Assembly: GCA_001598975.1 (NCBI GenBank)
Contig: BBXU01001530.1
Coordinates: forward strand, 1 to 64,000
From: Parachlorella kessleri
Lineage: Eukaryota > Chlorophyta > Trebouxiophyceae > Chlorellales > Chlorellaceae
Reading direction: 5' to 3'
DNA length: 64,000 nt
Part shown: positions 46,104 to 58,011 of the stretch, one piece after another
How positions within the stretch are numbered: the first letter of the stretch is position 1
Layout: each line of letters opens with the position of its first letter
Position numbers and translations under genes: made by a program
The notes under the pieces: generated by a model
Databases searched by the model: none
Told to the model about the DNA's origin: nothing
Seen by the model: the letters and a program-made list of their open reading frames with translations, nothing else

Positions 46104-47954
46104 ATGCCACCACGTCTAGCCAGCGGCCTTGTCAGTCAGCTGAAGCCTTGCCCACGTGGGCCCCTGCTCCCTCGAAGGGCATACACCCAAAGGACATCCC
46201 CACGTTGGCTGACTGTCCAGATTGCAGCAGTCTCGTCCCAGCCTGCTGACACCCCTCACACAGGGAGGACCGGGGCCGTCCTGGTTTGCCCCGGGTTCCT
46301 AGCGAGCAGCAGTAGCTATGAGGGGCTAGCCGATGGCTTGAGGAGCCGGGGTTTTCACACAGGTGGGCACGCCAGGCTGCTCCGTGGTGCATGCAGAGCA
46401 CTATAGAACTTCCCCGTGCTGGCTTGCTGAGCCTTGCTACACAAGCCTGACCTTGCTCACTAGGAAGGCTTGGAAGGCTAAGCTGCCGTGGATCGGGGTC
46501 CGGGGTTCCGCGCTCAGGGTGCCCTTGGTTTCTGCTGCAGAGGTAGTGCAGCTGCAGCTACGCGACTGGTTACCCACCACCTTCCGCGGCGAGAGCTTCC
46601 GCTTCTATGTTGAGAGGCTAGACACTGCGCTGCAGCAGCTGTATGAAGAGCATGGCCCTGTGGCTATTGTCGGGCACTCAGCTGGCGGCTGGGTGCCACG
46701 TATCCTGCTGGGGGACCAGCCCTACGAAGGTAGGCTTGAAATTGCTCTTGCCAAAAGCCACATGACATTCTCTGTGATGCAGAAGCAATGAGCAGCACAT
46801 GAATTTTTCTTGCGTTTGTCTTCATGCCAGTGTAGTTCCCAAGTGCGGCGAGGGAGGATTGGTGTGGTTCTTGCAGCGCACAGCATCCGCAACCCAGCCA
46901 GCCTGTCGGCACTGAGCCCGTCCGGGAAGGGACGTCAGCTGGCGGATGGTGCACCACAACGCAGTGCAGGCACTCAGCTGGTCATTGGTGGTTGCATGTT
47001 GCCTGCCCCTCCAGGCAAGGTGTATGGAAGGCGGCACATGGTGCACACGCTTGTCACCCTGGGGACGCCCCACCAAAGCTTGGAGCTCTACCCCTTTGGC
47101 AGGGTTGAGGTAAGCCTCCTTGAGAGCTAGCAGCCTTGTGTCCTCTTTTCCGTTCCCTTGCGGCCTCATGCCTGAGGCTCAGCCAAGGGCAGCGCAAAAT
47201 GGTCAGCAGGCTCCATGATGGGGTCCTGGAGCTTGGCACGCCAGACAGTGCTTCTCCAGCTGCAATGCCATCGGTGTCGTCTCAAGCCGCCACTCTTCTC
47301 TCCTTCTTTAATGCACAGGAGCATTTGAGCGGCTCCCACCTGGACGCTGCACCCCCGCCCGTCCGAGGCAGCAGCCTCAAGTTCGCCAACCACTTCTATC
47401 CCCGGGGCGACTGCTTTGAGGGGGTGCGGGTGGTGTGCATTGTGGGTGACGCCATCCGGGGCCGGGCCCTGTGGGGCCCTCTCGGCTCCCAGCCAACAGA
47501 ACCTGGCAAGGAGTGGCCATATGGTGGAGAGGACGGCTTGCGGCTGCTGAATGGAGGCAGCATGTGGGGCAGCAGCTTTGCTGGCGGCAGCGCCGTGGAC
47601 TACAGCACTGACGAGGAGGAGGTCGAGATTGAGCGGTGGGAGGCCCATCAGCCCAGCAGGCTGGACCAGTACCTGGCGCACCAGTGTTACAGGTGCGGGT
47701 GCGGACAGGGGAATGTGGATGGGGATGGCGTCACCCCCATCCAGATTGCTCACCTGCCTGGGGCCCGGAACCTGATCCTGCCGGGGGTCTGGCACAACCC
47801 GGGCGGGGGGCCTGCCAAGCCCTGGTATGGGGACCCGGCTGTGCTGGAGAGGTGGGTGCAGCACCTGGAGCCCCCTTGTTTTGACAAGTCCACGGGGAGC
47901 CCGTCCGCAGACACAGCTGAGCGAGGGGTGGCTTCCCCAGTAGGCGACTGCTAG
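46104..47954 (+). CDS. Alpha/beta hydrolase, lipase/PGAP1-like, organelle-targeted
   Basis: Exons 46104..46362, 46541..46729, 47015..47109 and 47319..47954 give 392 residues. Residues 1-45 (PPRLASGLVSQLKPCPRG, PLLPRRAYTQR) are basic and Ser/Thr-rich, like a transit peptide. The fold starts at GAVLVCPGFLASSSSYEGLA, where the oxyanion loop is expected. The nucleophile elbow is AIVGHSAGGWVPR with Ser ~133, followed by LVTLGTPHQSLELYP, typical of the PGAP1/lipase group. An Asp candidate lies in VVCIVGDAIRGRALWG and the His in LPGVWHNPG, giving a plausible triad in the right order. An acidic insert (YSTDEEEVEIERWE) and a CYRCGCGQGN stretch before the final strand are unusual. The substrate is unknown; plant relatives include plastid lipases of unclear role. 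Confidence 0.85.
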
Positions 47955-48603
47955 CTTGTGGCGGAGGGCTCGATGCAGCAGTCAGCCAGGGATGTTGCTG
48001 CCAGCCCGTTTCCGTCGGTTGCACGAATTCAGCTTTGAATCACGCTGGCGACAAGCTTCCTCCTTGGTATTAGTTGTCTGCATGGGTCATGCCGTCTGTA
48101 TGTCTGCCTGGAGGCCCACCATTGTACTGCTGATGCATGTTTGCTTACATATGTTTGTCGTACTCCCTCATGAGGTTACATCCTGCATACGTTTGACATT
48201 AGGGACGTCTGCTATTGTACCTGGGTTTGCACTTCTCTTACATTCTGTACGCGCTAAAGCAAATCCTTTAGAAAAGTTATTCTATCACCCGAGCCTAGAA
48301 TCCGTAGCTTGGACGACCGCTCATCTGGTGTGCAGAACGTCCCCCACCACCCACACCCACACCAAGAACTCTGTCAATTGCGAGCGGCACATGTGACATG
48401 CCGCTCACACCTGGATTGAGCACACCTAAACTCAGGCTCATTCTGCATCCAGCCCTGCCCGTCCAGTCCAGCCCAGCTCTACTCCCTGTTTGCACTACCT
48501 GCCACCCATGCTAACACCTAAATCGAAAATGCAGGATTTGGACCACTGATCAGGTAAAAATTATGGTGTATAAACCCCAGTAAATCTCGAAAGTTCATCC
48601 CGA
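47955..48603. other. Spacer between hydrolase and tRNA-Leu
   Basis: The 3' flank of the hydrolase gene. It contains repeat copy C (48428-48515). Nothing else is supported. Confidence 0.5.
48428..48515 (+). repeat. Dispersed repeat, copy C
   Basis: Matches copies A, B and D from ACTCAGGCTCATTCTGCATC to the end GCACTACCTGCCACCCATGC. It lies about 90 bp upstream of the tRNA-Leu gene. Confidence 0.8.
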
Positions 48604-48719
48604 GACGTCATGATCGAGTGGTCTAAGATGTTCGGTTAAGGAGTTCCTTAACTCATACTGAGCCCAGGTGCTTAGTTCCCGAATCCGCAAGGGCAGGGGT
48701 TCGAATCCCCTTGACGTCA
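48604..48719 (+). tRNA. tRNA-Leu(AAG) with intron
   Basis: The acceptor stem GACGTCA (48604-48610) pairs perfectly with TGACGTC (48712-48718), with discriminator A at 48719. The D arm is ATCGAGTGGTCTAAGAT. The anticodon stem TTCGG pairs with CCGAA, and the loop reads TTAAGG...C, giving anticodon AAG (leucine) with an intron of about 35 nt after position 37. A class-II variable arm (TCCGCAAGGGC) and T arm AGGGGTTCGAATCCCCT follow. A T run at 48722-48728 serves as the Pol III terminator. Confidence 0.93.
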
Positions 48720-49214
48720 ACTTTTTTTCGTCTAGAAGGTGCATACCAGAGAAAACAACCTACCCCTACTGCAGTCCCTATGTGCTCCGTGCGCCTCATT
48801 TCCTGGGCACACACTTATCTGACTATTTATAGATGAAGCCGTGCTTTGCCCACATGTGCGTTTGCAAATAAGCCTTCTTGCTTGCAGCTTGTCTCCCCTC
48901 CCTAATTTTGCCTGCTTTTCGACGCAGCTGGCACCCGCCACACTGCTGTCTGACCCCTTCCTGTCACATGCATTTCCATCTTAAATAAACCTTCGGCTTT
49001 GCTGCCTAACGCAGCTGCCACCCGCAAGAGTGCTATGAAATCGTACTGTCACGAGCATCCCTATCTACACACACCTGGCAACAAATACGTCCGAGAGTCA
49101 CACCACGCAGCACTGCCACCCCTCAAGGAATTTACTAATAGATTTGTGCCGTGCATGAAAGAAGATTGGGCGCATAGTTTTTTCTGGTATGCACCTTTCT
49201 GGACGAAAAAACGT

Positions 49215-49330
49215 TGACGTCAAGGGGATTCGAACCCCTGCCCTTGCGGATTCGGGAACTAAGCACCTTGGCTCAGTATGAGTTAAGGAACTCCTTAACC
49301 GAACATCTTAGACCACTCGATCATGACGTC
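49215..49330 (-). tRNA. tRNA-Leu(AAG) with intron, inverted second copy
   Basis: The same gene on the minus strand, facing the first copy tail to tail. All stems, the AAG anticodon and the T loop are identical; the only difference I see is one substitution in the intron (CCCAGG to CCAAGG). A T run follows (AAAAAA at 49206-49211 on the plus strand). Confidence 0.93.
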
Positions 49331-50185
49331 TTGAGAGATGACTTTCTGGTCGTTGTTGCGATATATATAAGGTGTCAATCTCCTGCTAAGTTTCCCTTAG
49401 TCTTCCCATACCACCTGTGCCGCACCTTGGGCTTTCCTGAGCTGCATTCATCCATGCCGAGCCTAGGCATCCCCAGCGTTGCTGCGTGACTCCCTCCAGT
49501 CCTTTCAATCCCCGTGTCCACCTTACCCCGTAGGTAAATCAATCCCGTGTCCACCTTACCCTGAAGGTTAACAGGCTCCCATCCTGGGATTCGGTGTGCA
49601 CCAGCGAGGTGCAAGAGGCACATGGTCCTGACACTGAATCGCTCCGTGTTAACCTTGGCCTCTGGGGAACAGTGTCTACACATTGCAATTCCAGTCTAGT
49701 GTCCACCAGCTGTGTGCAAAAGGAACATGCCATTGTCGCTGTCTGCCAGACCAGTGATTCTGCCCAGGGAACAACTACATGTTTCAAACTATGCCTTTCA
49801 TGTTTCAACTCATGCACACAGTTGACAAGTGCTACACGGCAGCAGACCAGGACAATTAAAGGCAGGCAACAAAGCAGCAGCCCAGCAGCCACTGACATGG
49901 CCCACGCACTGCGAGGCCTGTGAGCAGACCGCCCGCACAGCTGGCGAGGCTGCAGCAACCCCCTGTGCCGGAGGCAGCGGGTGTGCAGGGTCAGTACAAA
50001 TAATTCTTTGACCACTGCTGCGGCCCATAAGTTCGTGAGCACAACCCCACAGCTGGCAGCGGCCAGATTGAAGAGTATCATCAACGCCTCTTGCAGCTTG
50101 GTGATGGGGCAGCTCAAGGTCGCCACACTGCCTTGTTGCCAACGCGGCCCATGCCACTAGTGGTGCAGCACAGAGCTGGCTAGGC
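49331..50185. other. Spacer between tRNA-Leu and TIM44
   Basis: No supported gene. Short internal near-repeats occur, for example CCGTGTCCACCTTACCC twice within 49510-49565. It includes the 3' flank of TIM44. Confidence 0.45.
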
Positions 50186-53100
50186 CTAGAGGAGGTGGTG
50201 CATGCCGCGAATGAGCATCTCCCGCAGCTGCCAGCGGGGAGGGTGATACTTGCCGTCCTCCCCAACATACCCCTGCTTGTCTTGCACTAGCGCCCAGTAG
50301 TAGTAAACCCTGCATTGAAGGGAAACACCATAAACACACCTTCATGAGTAATGGCCCTCGCATGCTGCGCAGGACTGATGCTGTTCTTCATGCAAAGCAT
50401 GAAAAATTGCATCAAAATGTTTTATTAGATATGATAACTCACTGGTTATTTCCTACAAATCATAAAGATATTGGTACTCTTTATCTAATATTTGGTGCTT
50501 TTTCAGGTATAATAGGTACTCTGTTTTCATCAGCTCAGATGACCACCGCAAGGACCTACAAGCACGGCCACGACCGCTGCCCTCCCTCGCTTGTTTGCAT
50601 GCTTGTTGGCATGGACTCCGACACAGTCCAAACAGGGCATATGTGGGCAAGCAAGGCAGATGGGAGACGGCAGACCGAATCGGCATGCCAACCCCCAATT
50701 TCAGGTCTGTGTTCAGCTGGATACACCCCTGAGCTCCACTTCGCAACTAAATGAGCCAACTCAAAGGAGACCCACCTCTGGACCTCGTCCGGCGCCCCAT
50801 CCACCACGTTGCCGAAGGAATCACGCGTGCAGTTGATCTGCTGGCATGTGAACTGCAATGCAGGCCCAAGCACCCAAGCATGGGGTCCCGTCACCAAGCC
50901 GCCAGCAAAGCAACACATTTGCGGCTGTACCATTTACGATGGCCAAGTCAGGCGTGCCTCTGCGGTTTTGACACTTTCAGACACCCAGCCAGGCGCTTGC
51001 AGGCCGAGGGGGATGTCACATGCCGTGCATGGTCAGGTTGCGCTATGCTAGATTAGACTATCCCGAGCCAGACATGGTCACCCGCCAGTTGCAGGTGCCG
51101 CCTGCCTACACCGCGCCCCCCCTACCTGCACCACCAGAATGGGCTCCTCCTCCAGGAACTTCACATCCACCAGCTCCACATCGCTGGTGTCCAGCAGTGT
51201 TGGGTCGGCGACCAGGCCCTGCGAGGCGCAGGTCCCGACATTCCTATGAGGGCTAGGGCAGCTGCAGGACGCATGCAGGCTGGCGCTTGCTGCCAGGCTC
51301 CACAGCTTAAGGACTTAATATCGCGTGCAAGACAAGCCGACCAGGAGCACACGCTGCAGGGCTGCACGCCATCCCTGGGCACGGGTACCACCAGCAGCCG
51401 TGCCTGAGTCTTAGCGGATGGCCAATTCTCCTCTTGAGACCGGACCTGTTCCCCATCTAAGCAGCCCCTGTGTCATCCCATTCCTCATCGGTCCACACAC
51501 CCCAGACGGTGCACATGCAGCTGCACTGCCCTCCACTCCTGCCTTTGCCCACGAAGCGCCTCAGCACCCAGGAGCACAGGGGCCAGCACACATAACCATG
51601 GCCGGTACCCACCTGGGCCTTCTGGACCTTGATGATGCCCGTCAGGCGCTCAATCATCTCAGCCGTACAGTGCTCGCGGATGATCTCCTCGTTGCCCTCC
51701 AGGTACGCCTGCAGGCGACAGCCACCAGCATGCACTACCTCACAGGCAGGGCACCATGGTGAGGAGGCAAACACACACGGGATAGGAAGGGTAGCAAGCT
51801 GCTGCTCCTCAGATTGCCCGTCAAGTACAACTGTGGTGTGTAGCTCAGCTGGCAACTGCCATAAAGGCCGTAACGTCACTGGAAGAAAGTGAAAGGTTAG
51901 GGCGACCAAGAGAGAGAGTCCTCAGTAGCTCGTAGTAACTTTGGCAGACAGAAGCGTCGGTTGGGAACAGTCTGAAAGCAACAGCAACAGAGACATCCTA
52001 AGCCAAACAATCTAGCAGTGTGGATCCCCCCGGCACAGGCCTCCAACCAAGCAAGGTGACACATTTTCGTGGCAGCAAACGGGCCCGGCATGGCACTACC
52101 CACTTACAATGCGTCTAGGCTACTCGAACCAACACCTCACCCCTACCCTCGCACCACAAAAGATCCCCTAAAACACATCCTCCCCACCTTGCCCAGCTCA
52201 CGCCCCGTCACCTTTTCTTTAAAGACCCACCCACACCGCCGCAACGATAACGGCGCAGGGGCACCTAGCAACCACTGCGACAGACTCGCCCCAGGCGTCT
52301 CGCTGGATGCAAGCACATTGGCGTGGACATGCGTCAGGAAGGCTCACCCCTGATGGAAAGCAGCTGCCCCATATACATCCTTTACGGAGCTTTCTAACAG
52401 CCAATGCCAGCACAAACAGCCCATGCCTGCTCACCTTTATGAGAACGCGCACATCGGCCCGCAGGTGCTGCAGGAAGCGCACCATGTCAAAGGCGGGGTC
52501 GCGTGAGCGGATCTCACGCAGCGCACGCGCCTGCTCACTCTCCGCAAACACGCTGTCGGTCATGTCCTGCGCCCAACGGGAGGGAGCGGCACTTGGCAGG
52601 TAATGGTGAGCACAGCAGGCAACAGCTAGGTGTGCAAACCTTCTCGATTGGGGTGTTAGAGGCAGGGAGCACCTCTTTGACAGTATATAATCCTAGGCAA
52701 GGACAAAAATGGGGTCAACATACGCCCATGGACACAGACAACTGTTGTGTATATAAACTGCTTAGCAAGTAAAACCATCAACTCGGCCAGCCATTCCGTC
52801 CTTACGTTTCTAAGGACTGGGCCATTCAACAACCCACCCACTTAGCAAACACTGCAGCAGGGCGCGCTCGTGCAATCTTCCCACCTGTATCCTATGGACG
52901 AAGGCGGAATCTGACGTCTCCCAGCGCTCGCGAATGTTCTCCGACACATCCTTGCCCTTCTGGTACAGGCGGCTGTCCTTGAGCCCCCGGAAGCGCTGGA
53001 AGAACGGGTGGCTGCCCAACTGCAAGGAAAGCGGGCACCAACGGACCCAAGGCTTGACTCCACAGCAGCTGGGCAACACAGGCAACAACACAAGAGGCAT

Positions 53101-54635
53101 AGCAGAGCCGTGCTGCTGGGGAATGCGACCTGCTGAACATGTTATGGAAGGTACTACAAGGAGAGCGTGGGGGCACGCCGATGCACTGGGCACATGTTTG
53201 CCAGTTACACCGTTGCACCTGCCTCCTAGCAGCACCATGCTTCACAGGATAGTGGGCGTCAGGGAGCCATACCAAAGATAACTCATATGTAAAAGTGCAC
53301 AGCCAAGCAGTGTTATAACATCCTCCTCAATTAGTGGCAGCCCAGGGTGCCATTCCCCAAGGAGTTGGCGCCATCAAGTCACGCCTTCCATCCACAACGG
53401 TAGCTGCCCATGTTCCGTGGCATGCCCACCCTGACATCTGTTCCACATTTGTTCAATCACCGCGTTGCTCCATCGAAATGTCCTGGCCAGCCCTCCACTA
53501 GCTGCTTCGAATCAAATAGGCGGGCCTCAGCCCCTGCCGCGCCCACCGAGTACCCCATAGACACCTTCATCCACCCTGTTGCATGCAAGGCACAGCTTGG
53601 CAAGGCCTCACCTTCTCGCTCATCTCCCGCCACTGCTTCTGGTAGCCGCTCTCGCTGGCGCTGCTGACCATGACCTCGCTGGTCTCTGCCGTCTGTATAT
53701 CCCCCGCCTTGGCCGCGCCCCGCAGCGCCGACGTGCTCGGCTCCTCCGGTGACAGCACTGCCCTCACCTCCTTGGCAATGACTGTGGCTGCCTTCCTCAC
53801 CCTCTGCCCCAGGCCTGGCCTTCCGGCCGCCTGCTGCTGCGCACCTTGCCGCTGCTCGGTCTGCTGCTCCTGCTGCTGCTGTTGTTGCTGCTGCTGCTGC
53901 TGCGATGAGGCCTCCGTGCCTGCTGCACTCCCCGTGCCCTCTTCATGCTTGTGCTGCGCCTGGGCTTTCATCATTTCAGCCACAGTGTCGCGGGCTAGCT
54001 GCTGTGCGCTGGTCGTAGCCTGGGCAACTTTCTCCCCCAGCGTGGAGGTGGCCTGTCACAGGCAAAGTAACATCAACCTGGATTTGCACCGTGCCAACTT
54101 GCGTGCCAGACCAACAGGGTGAATAGACCCCAATCCTGCGAGCTGCTAGTCACCCAAAAGCCATAGGAGCACAGAGCTGGTTCCCCGCTTTGCCAGCACA
54201 AGCAACAAGTGGTTTGCCCTGAGCTGCCAGCACTCAACACACCTGCGCTGCTTGCTCCCTCATCTGCTTAACTTGGTCAGCCAATTTTGCTGCCTCAGCT
54301 GCCTTGGCTAGGTCCTCCGCAGCAGTTTTTGTCCTGCGGAAAAGGTTTTCACAACACTGGCAAGGCCCGCCTATCGCTGTAAAACGTGAAATAACACCAG
54401 GACACTGGTGGGGCGGCCAACACGGCTTGTAAAGACCCTACTTGTCAACAGCCTCTTGGGTCTTCTTCGTCAGCTTGGAGAAGAAGCCAGCATAGTTCCG
54501 GGTTTGGCCAGAGGCGGCAAGGCCCCTTTGCATGACCTGCATTCAAGGCATGTGAGTTGTACCCCGCCATGCTTGGAGAAGCACGGCCAAGCATTATTTC
54601 CATCCTACCTTCCCGAACCTAGAGGCTGCTGACAT
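50186..54635 (-). CDS. TIM44: TIM44, mitochondrial inner-membrane import motor subunit
   Basis: Exons 54609..54635, 54442..54536, 54243..54333, 53612..54052, 52885..53019, 52435..52566, 51613..51708, 51126..51218, 50776..50852 and 50186..50309 give 436 residues with all phases closed. TIM44 tethers mtHsp70 to the TIM23 channel on the matrix side. The N-terminus MSAASRFGK / [19 protein letters not shown] is a matrix presequence. A coiled-coil region follows ([18 protein letters not shown]), then a Gln tract (~120-135) not typical of the family. The C-terminal Tim44 domain is complete: [106 protein letters not shown] and [15 protein letters not shown]. The last intron (50310-50775) contains a mitochondrial cox1 fragment. 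The 9-codon first exon is supported by phase and context only. Confidence 0.94.
50375..50530 (+). pseudogene. cox1: NUMT: 5' fragment of mitochondrial cox1 in a TIM44 intron
   Basis: From about 50385 the sequence turns strikingly AT-rich. An ATG at 50431 opens the cox1 start: [20 protein letters not shown] then SGIIGTLFS, the most conserved part of cytochrome oxidase subunit 1. It stops abruptly near 50530, where GC-rich nuclear sequence resumes. The fragment covers about 33 codons plus ~45 bp of AT-rich upstream sequence that is probably mitochondrial spacer. It lies antisense to TIM44, inside its last intron, and cannot make a functional protein. The intact frame and preserved base composition suggest a recent transfer. 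Confidence 0.9.
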
Positions 54636-56094
54636 CGCAGCTGAGCTTTACCCCAAAACCCAAGCTTCGGTTACTAAGAGACGGGTGGGTTGCAACCTTG
54701 TCCCACCGGTCACTGATACCAACAACAGTTGATCTATGTCGTTGTTCCGCTGCACGTTGGCAATTAAGTGGGTAGCTTTCCTTCCCCGGTTCGGCGCCTC
54801 GCAGGACAATGACACACTGTACTGCCGAGGCGCTGAGACTTCACTAGGGGAAGTAGATTACTTGCAAGGACTTGTTGCCAATAAATGGCGTGCAAGTGGC
54901 AGTGAGAAGAATCCTGCGAAGTATCCATTGATAATTGCTTAGGAGCTCCACAGCCTCAGCCTGAGTCAGGAGGCAAAACCACACCAGACACCGCTACCCC
55001 TCTCACTCCCGTGACCAGTGCAGCTGCACTAAGGTATGAGGTGCTCCTGCAGAGCACGGAGGCACCAAAGCTAAACTGCAATAGCCTCCCTGCCAACCTC
55101 ATGCACCTCTGAAAAGGTTGTTTCTAGCCTTTTATGTGACCATAACTGTGACACAACAAATCACCAGCGTTTGTCGTCTCACTTGCCAAAAGTGCAAAGC
55201 TTCTCGAAAGTGGTGTGTTCTACCCTGTTGCGAAGGCTCGAGAAGCCAAGGGATGCGACTGTGACAGAGGGGCCAGTGTTGTCGCCAGCCAGCCGAGGCG
55301 CCCAACCCCGAGCATCTTGGTGGATGGGACAAGCACCATGCAGCCTAGTGCCACTGAGCCAGTTCTTTGGGCTGCCTAAGCAGCTGGTCTGGCCGCTACG
55401 TAGCCACGCATGACACTTCCTGAGGAACATTGAAGGGTAAAGGGAGGGGCAGGGCAGGGGGCCTTTTAAGCACCTGCCAGTTATAGCTTAACTGGAAGTT
55501 GAAGCTTTGCAGTGAATAACACACCTTAGACAACAGGACCCTTGTTATGTAGAGACTTTAGCTGCAGAGGCCACCATCTTACCATGCAAACCAGCTGCCA
55601 TGACCTTTCCAATAGCGCCGCCAACAGCGCAAAGAATATTGAGGCTGGTTGAAGCTGAAGTGGTGGGCCGTACATGTTTGAGGTTGGTTGACAAATTGCG
55701 CTCAAGCGCTCGCCAGATCTGTTTGGCGGATCTTCGGAGGCTACCACCATCAAAGCTACCACCGCACGTATGGCGGCACGAAGCTTTTGAAGCTACCACC
55801 GTCCAAACTCTTCATACAGTGGCGGTGTACGAGCGCAGCGCTTGTTCTCGAGGGGTTGCAGCGCGCACGGCAGGAAGTGTCTCAGAGCTTCTCCCTTCCC
55901 CAGCCCGCAGAAGGCCAACTTAGCGGTCAGCAGTTTCCAGCTTCTTGTTGGTGAGCCTGGAGTCTGATGAGTCTGCTGTTGGTGGTTTGATGGTGCGGTC
56001 CACGTTTTGACACCTTCTAACACTACGACTTGCCTGTGCCGTGCAGGACTTCATAGTAGTCGCGGTCAAGACGGCCAAGCTTGCATCTGCCGTC
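54636..56094. other. Spacer between TIM44 and small ankyrin gene A
   Basis: It contains the TIM44 promoter. Long open frames on both strands at 55.5-56.0 kb show no protein family. Short repeats (AAGCTACCACCG at ~55755-55803) occur. An upstream exon of ankyrin gene A may begin near 56047 after GTGCCGTGCAG. Confidence 0.4.
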
Positions 56095-57242
56095 ATGTGC
56101 TATACAAGAAACCAGGTGGGCGTGTAGCTGATCGTCATTGTGGCGGGCCCCCTGCCTTCCAGCTGCTGTGGCAGGCCTTACCTTGTGGCATATGACTTTC
56201 CTATTGCGTTGTAGTTCCATGGCAGGCAGGAACAAGCTTCCTAACTCCCACCTTGTTGCGTGCCATGCAGGCCCGGGCGCCGTTACCGTCGCCTGTCCTC
56301 AACCCCCAAGACGTCAAGGCCCGGCCGCTCCACCGCGCTGCGCAGCGAGGCCTGGCCACTTTTGTCAGCTCTCTTTTGGTCACAGGCAACGCAGACCCCA
56401 ACGCTACCGACAGCCGAGGTTGCACACCCCTCCACTGGGCCGCGCAGGCTGGGCAGGCAGCGTGCATTACGCAGCTTGTAGCAGCCAGGGCCGACCCTAA
56501 CGCTGCCAATGCTCAGCTTGCGACGCCGCTGCACACTGCGGCAGAGCATGGACATGCAGCGGCCATTGACGCGCTGGTCGCAGCGGGGGCAGCAGTGGAG
56601 GCGAGGGACTGCACCGGCCGCACGCCGCTCTGGGCGGCAGCGCACAGCGGGCACCTGCCAGCAGTGTGTGCACTGCTCTCTGCCGGGGCAGCCGTGCAGG
56701 CAAGAGACAGTGAGCATCACTGGAGCGTGCTTCACGCAGCTGTCAGCCAGGGCCACGCAGAAGTTGCAGAACAGCTACTGGCGGCAGGGGCAGACCCGGA
56801 GGCTTTGTCATGCTGCTGCCTTTACCAGCCCAGCTCGCCCTGCTTGGCAACGAGCTCGATGGAGGGCTCAGAACGTAGCGTGGTTCATTTGCCCGCTGCA
56901 GAAGGCAGCTCGCCCAAGGTAGGTAGCAAGTGTTGGTGCGAGGCAGGAGGGTGTCAGGGGCCATTGTGTGCTACTGTGGCGGTTGTGGACGCGTGTACCA
57001 TTTCCATCTAACCTGGGGTGGATAGAGGGAGGAATGGGCTGCAGCGGGGCGACTTCCTCGCCATTTTGTGTTAAGTGCCCTAACCCTGTCTGCCTCGCTC
57101 ATGGATGCAGGTATCCCAAAGGATCTGCCTAGGAAGGGAGGATACTGCACAGCTTGAAGGCTCAGCTGAGCTGTGCAGCTCTAAACGCAAGGCACTTTGG
57201 GCTCTGGAGGAGCCAGAAGTCAAGAAAGCATGCTGGGTGTGA
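56095..57242 (+). CDS. Small ankyrin-repeat protein, paralogue A
   Basis: Exons 56095..56115, 56271..56918 and 57111..57242 give 266 residues. About five ankyrin repeats fill residues 20-180: RPLHRAAQRGLATFVSSLL, TPLHWAAQAGQAACITQLV, TPLHTAAEHGHAAAIDALV, TPLWAAAHSGHLPAVCALL and SVLHAAVSQGHAEVAEQLL. The C-terminus is a short tail ending SSKRKALWALEEPEVKKACWV, whose KRKALW and VKK pieces could be a nuclear signal, though this is weak. The first exon is uncertain: translation could instead start at the ATG at 56265 inside the presumed acceptor, or further upstream, since the frame stays open to 56047. No partner or enzymatic domain is visible. Paralogue B lies 2.3 kb downstream on the same strand. 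Confidence 0.75.
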
Positions 57243-58011
57243 GGCTTTTGCAGGAGACTATCTGTTTGTTATGTAGAAGTAGCCCTGCTTCCAGGCAGAG
57301 GGATGAACAAATGACACTCAAGTTTGGCGGGGGTTTATGTATGGGTTCTATTTCTTTACATATTCACTTAAAGTGCTAGCCCGCTTACCAAGGGCCATCG
57401 GACGTTACTATGTACACTTTGCGTCTGGTTCAGTGAACCCAAAGTTTGTCGTGTCTTACTGTGCCTTTTTGGCAGTCTGTTCCCTTTCTTTCTGGTCGGC
57501 AGGCTATGGACGTCACTGCTGCTGTCTGCATGACGACACTGTTCTTATTGTGCTCTTGGACATACATTACTACCATGATCCTGAAGGTGATGGGTGTGCA
57601 GCAGTTCTTTTCTGATTGAGCTAAGCTGACCTATGCTAGTGACCTGCTGTGACGCGCCACAAAACCCCGGATCTGTACTAGGTTTCATGGGGGCGTGCTT
57701 TGACCTTAGGTGTTCTCAGGCATTTCTTATTTGTCTTTGCCAGTTGTGCCTTGAGGGTCGGCTGAAACCTGCTCTACGATCGTGTTGTGCTGTGTGATTG
57801 CACTTCATCATGCAGGGGTGTACATTGATACTTCGTTCATGTAGGCTTAGCCCACATTCAGTTTGACAGTCTTCAAACAGCGGCGGAGGCTTCGGCCCGC
57901 CACCAAAGCCAGGGCTGATGCACATCTTCGCCGCTGCTGGCACACCGGGGTTTTTATTGCACAGCCGCTGCCCTGGACGCATTGTCATAACAGACAGCTT
58001 TCCTAGTTCAG

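Larger units (their letters stand above)
48595..49340. repeat. Inverted repeat carrying two tRNA-Leu genes
   Basis: The left arm (~48595-48760) and right arm (~49175-49340) are near-identical in inverted orientation. The similarity covers the tRNA, the T-run terminator and about 35 bp beyond (AAGGTGCATACCAGA), plus a weaker match of about 20 bp on the outer side. The spacer is about 415 bp and holds no gene I can support. Confidence 0.9.

Noticed and set aside
50344..50754. A 136-residue open frame with a cox1-like start, as a real gene
   Set aside because: Only the first ~33 cox1 codons are present, the rest of the frame is intron sequence of TIM44, and the base composition changes at both edges. 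Called a NUMT.
55526..55923. Open frames on both strands between TIM44 and ankyrin A
   Set aside because: Neither strand shows family patterns or convincing splice partners; overlap of two frames suggests chance.
57337..57615. A 92-residue plus-strand frame with hydrophobic stretches
   Set aside because: It lies in the 3' flank of ankyrin A, has atypical composition for this genome and matches nothing I recognise.
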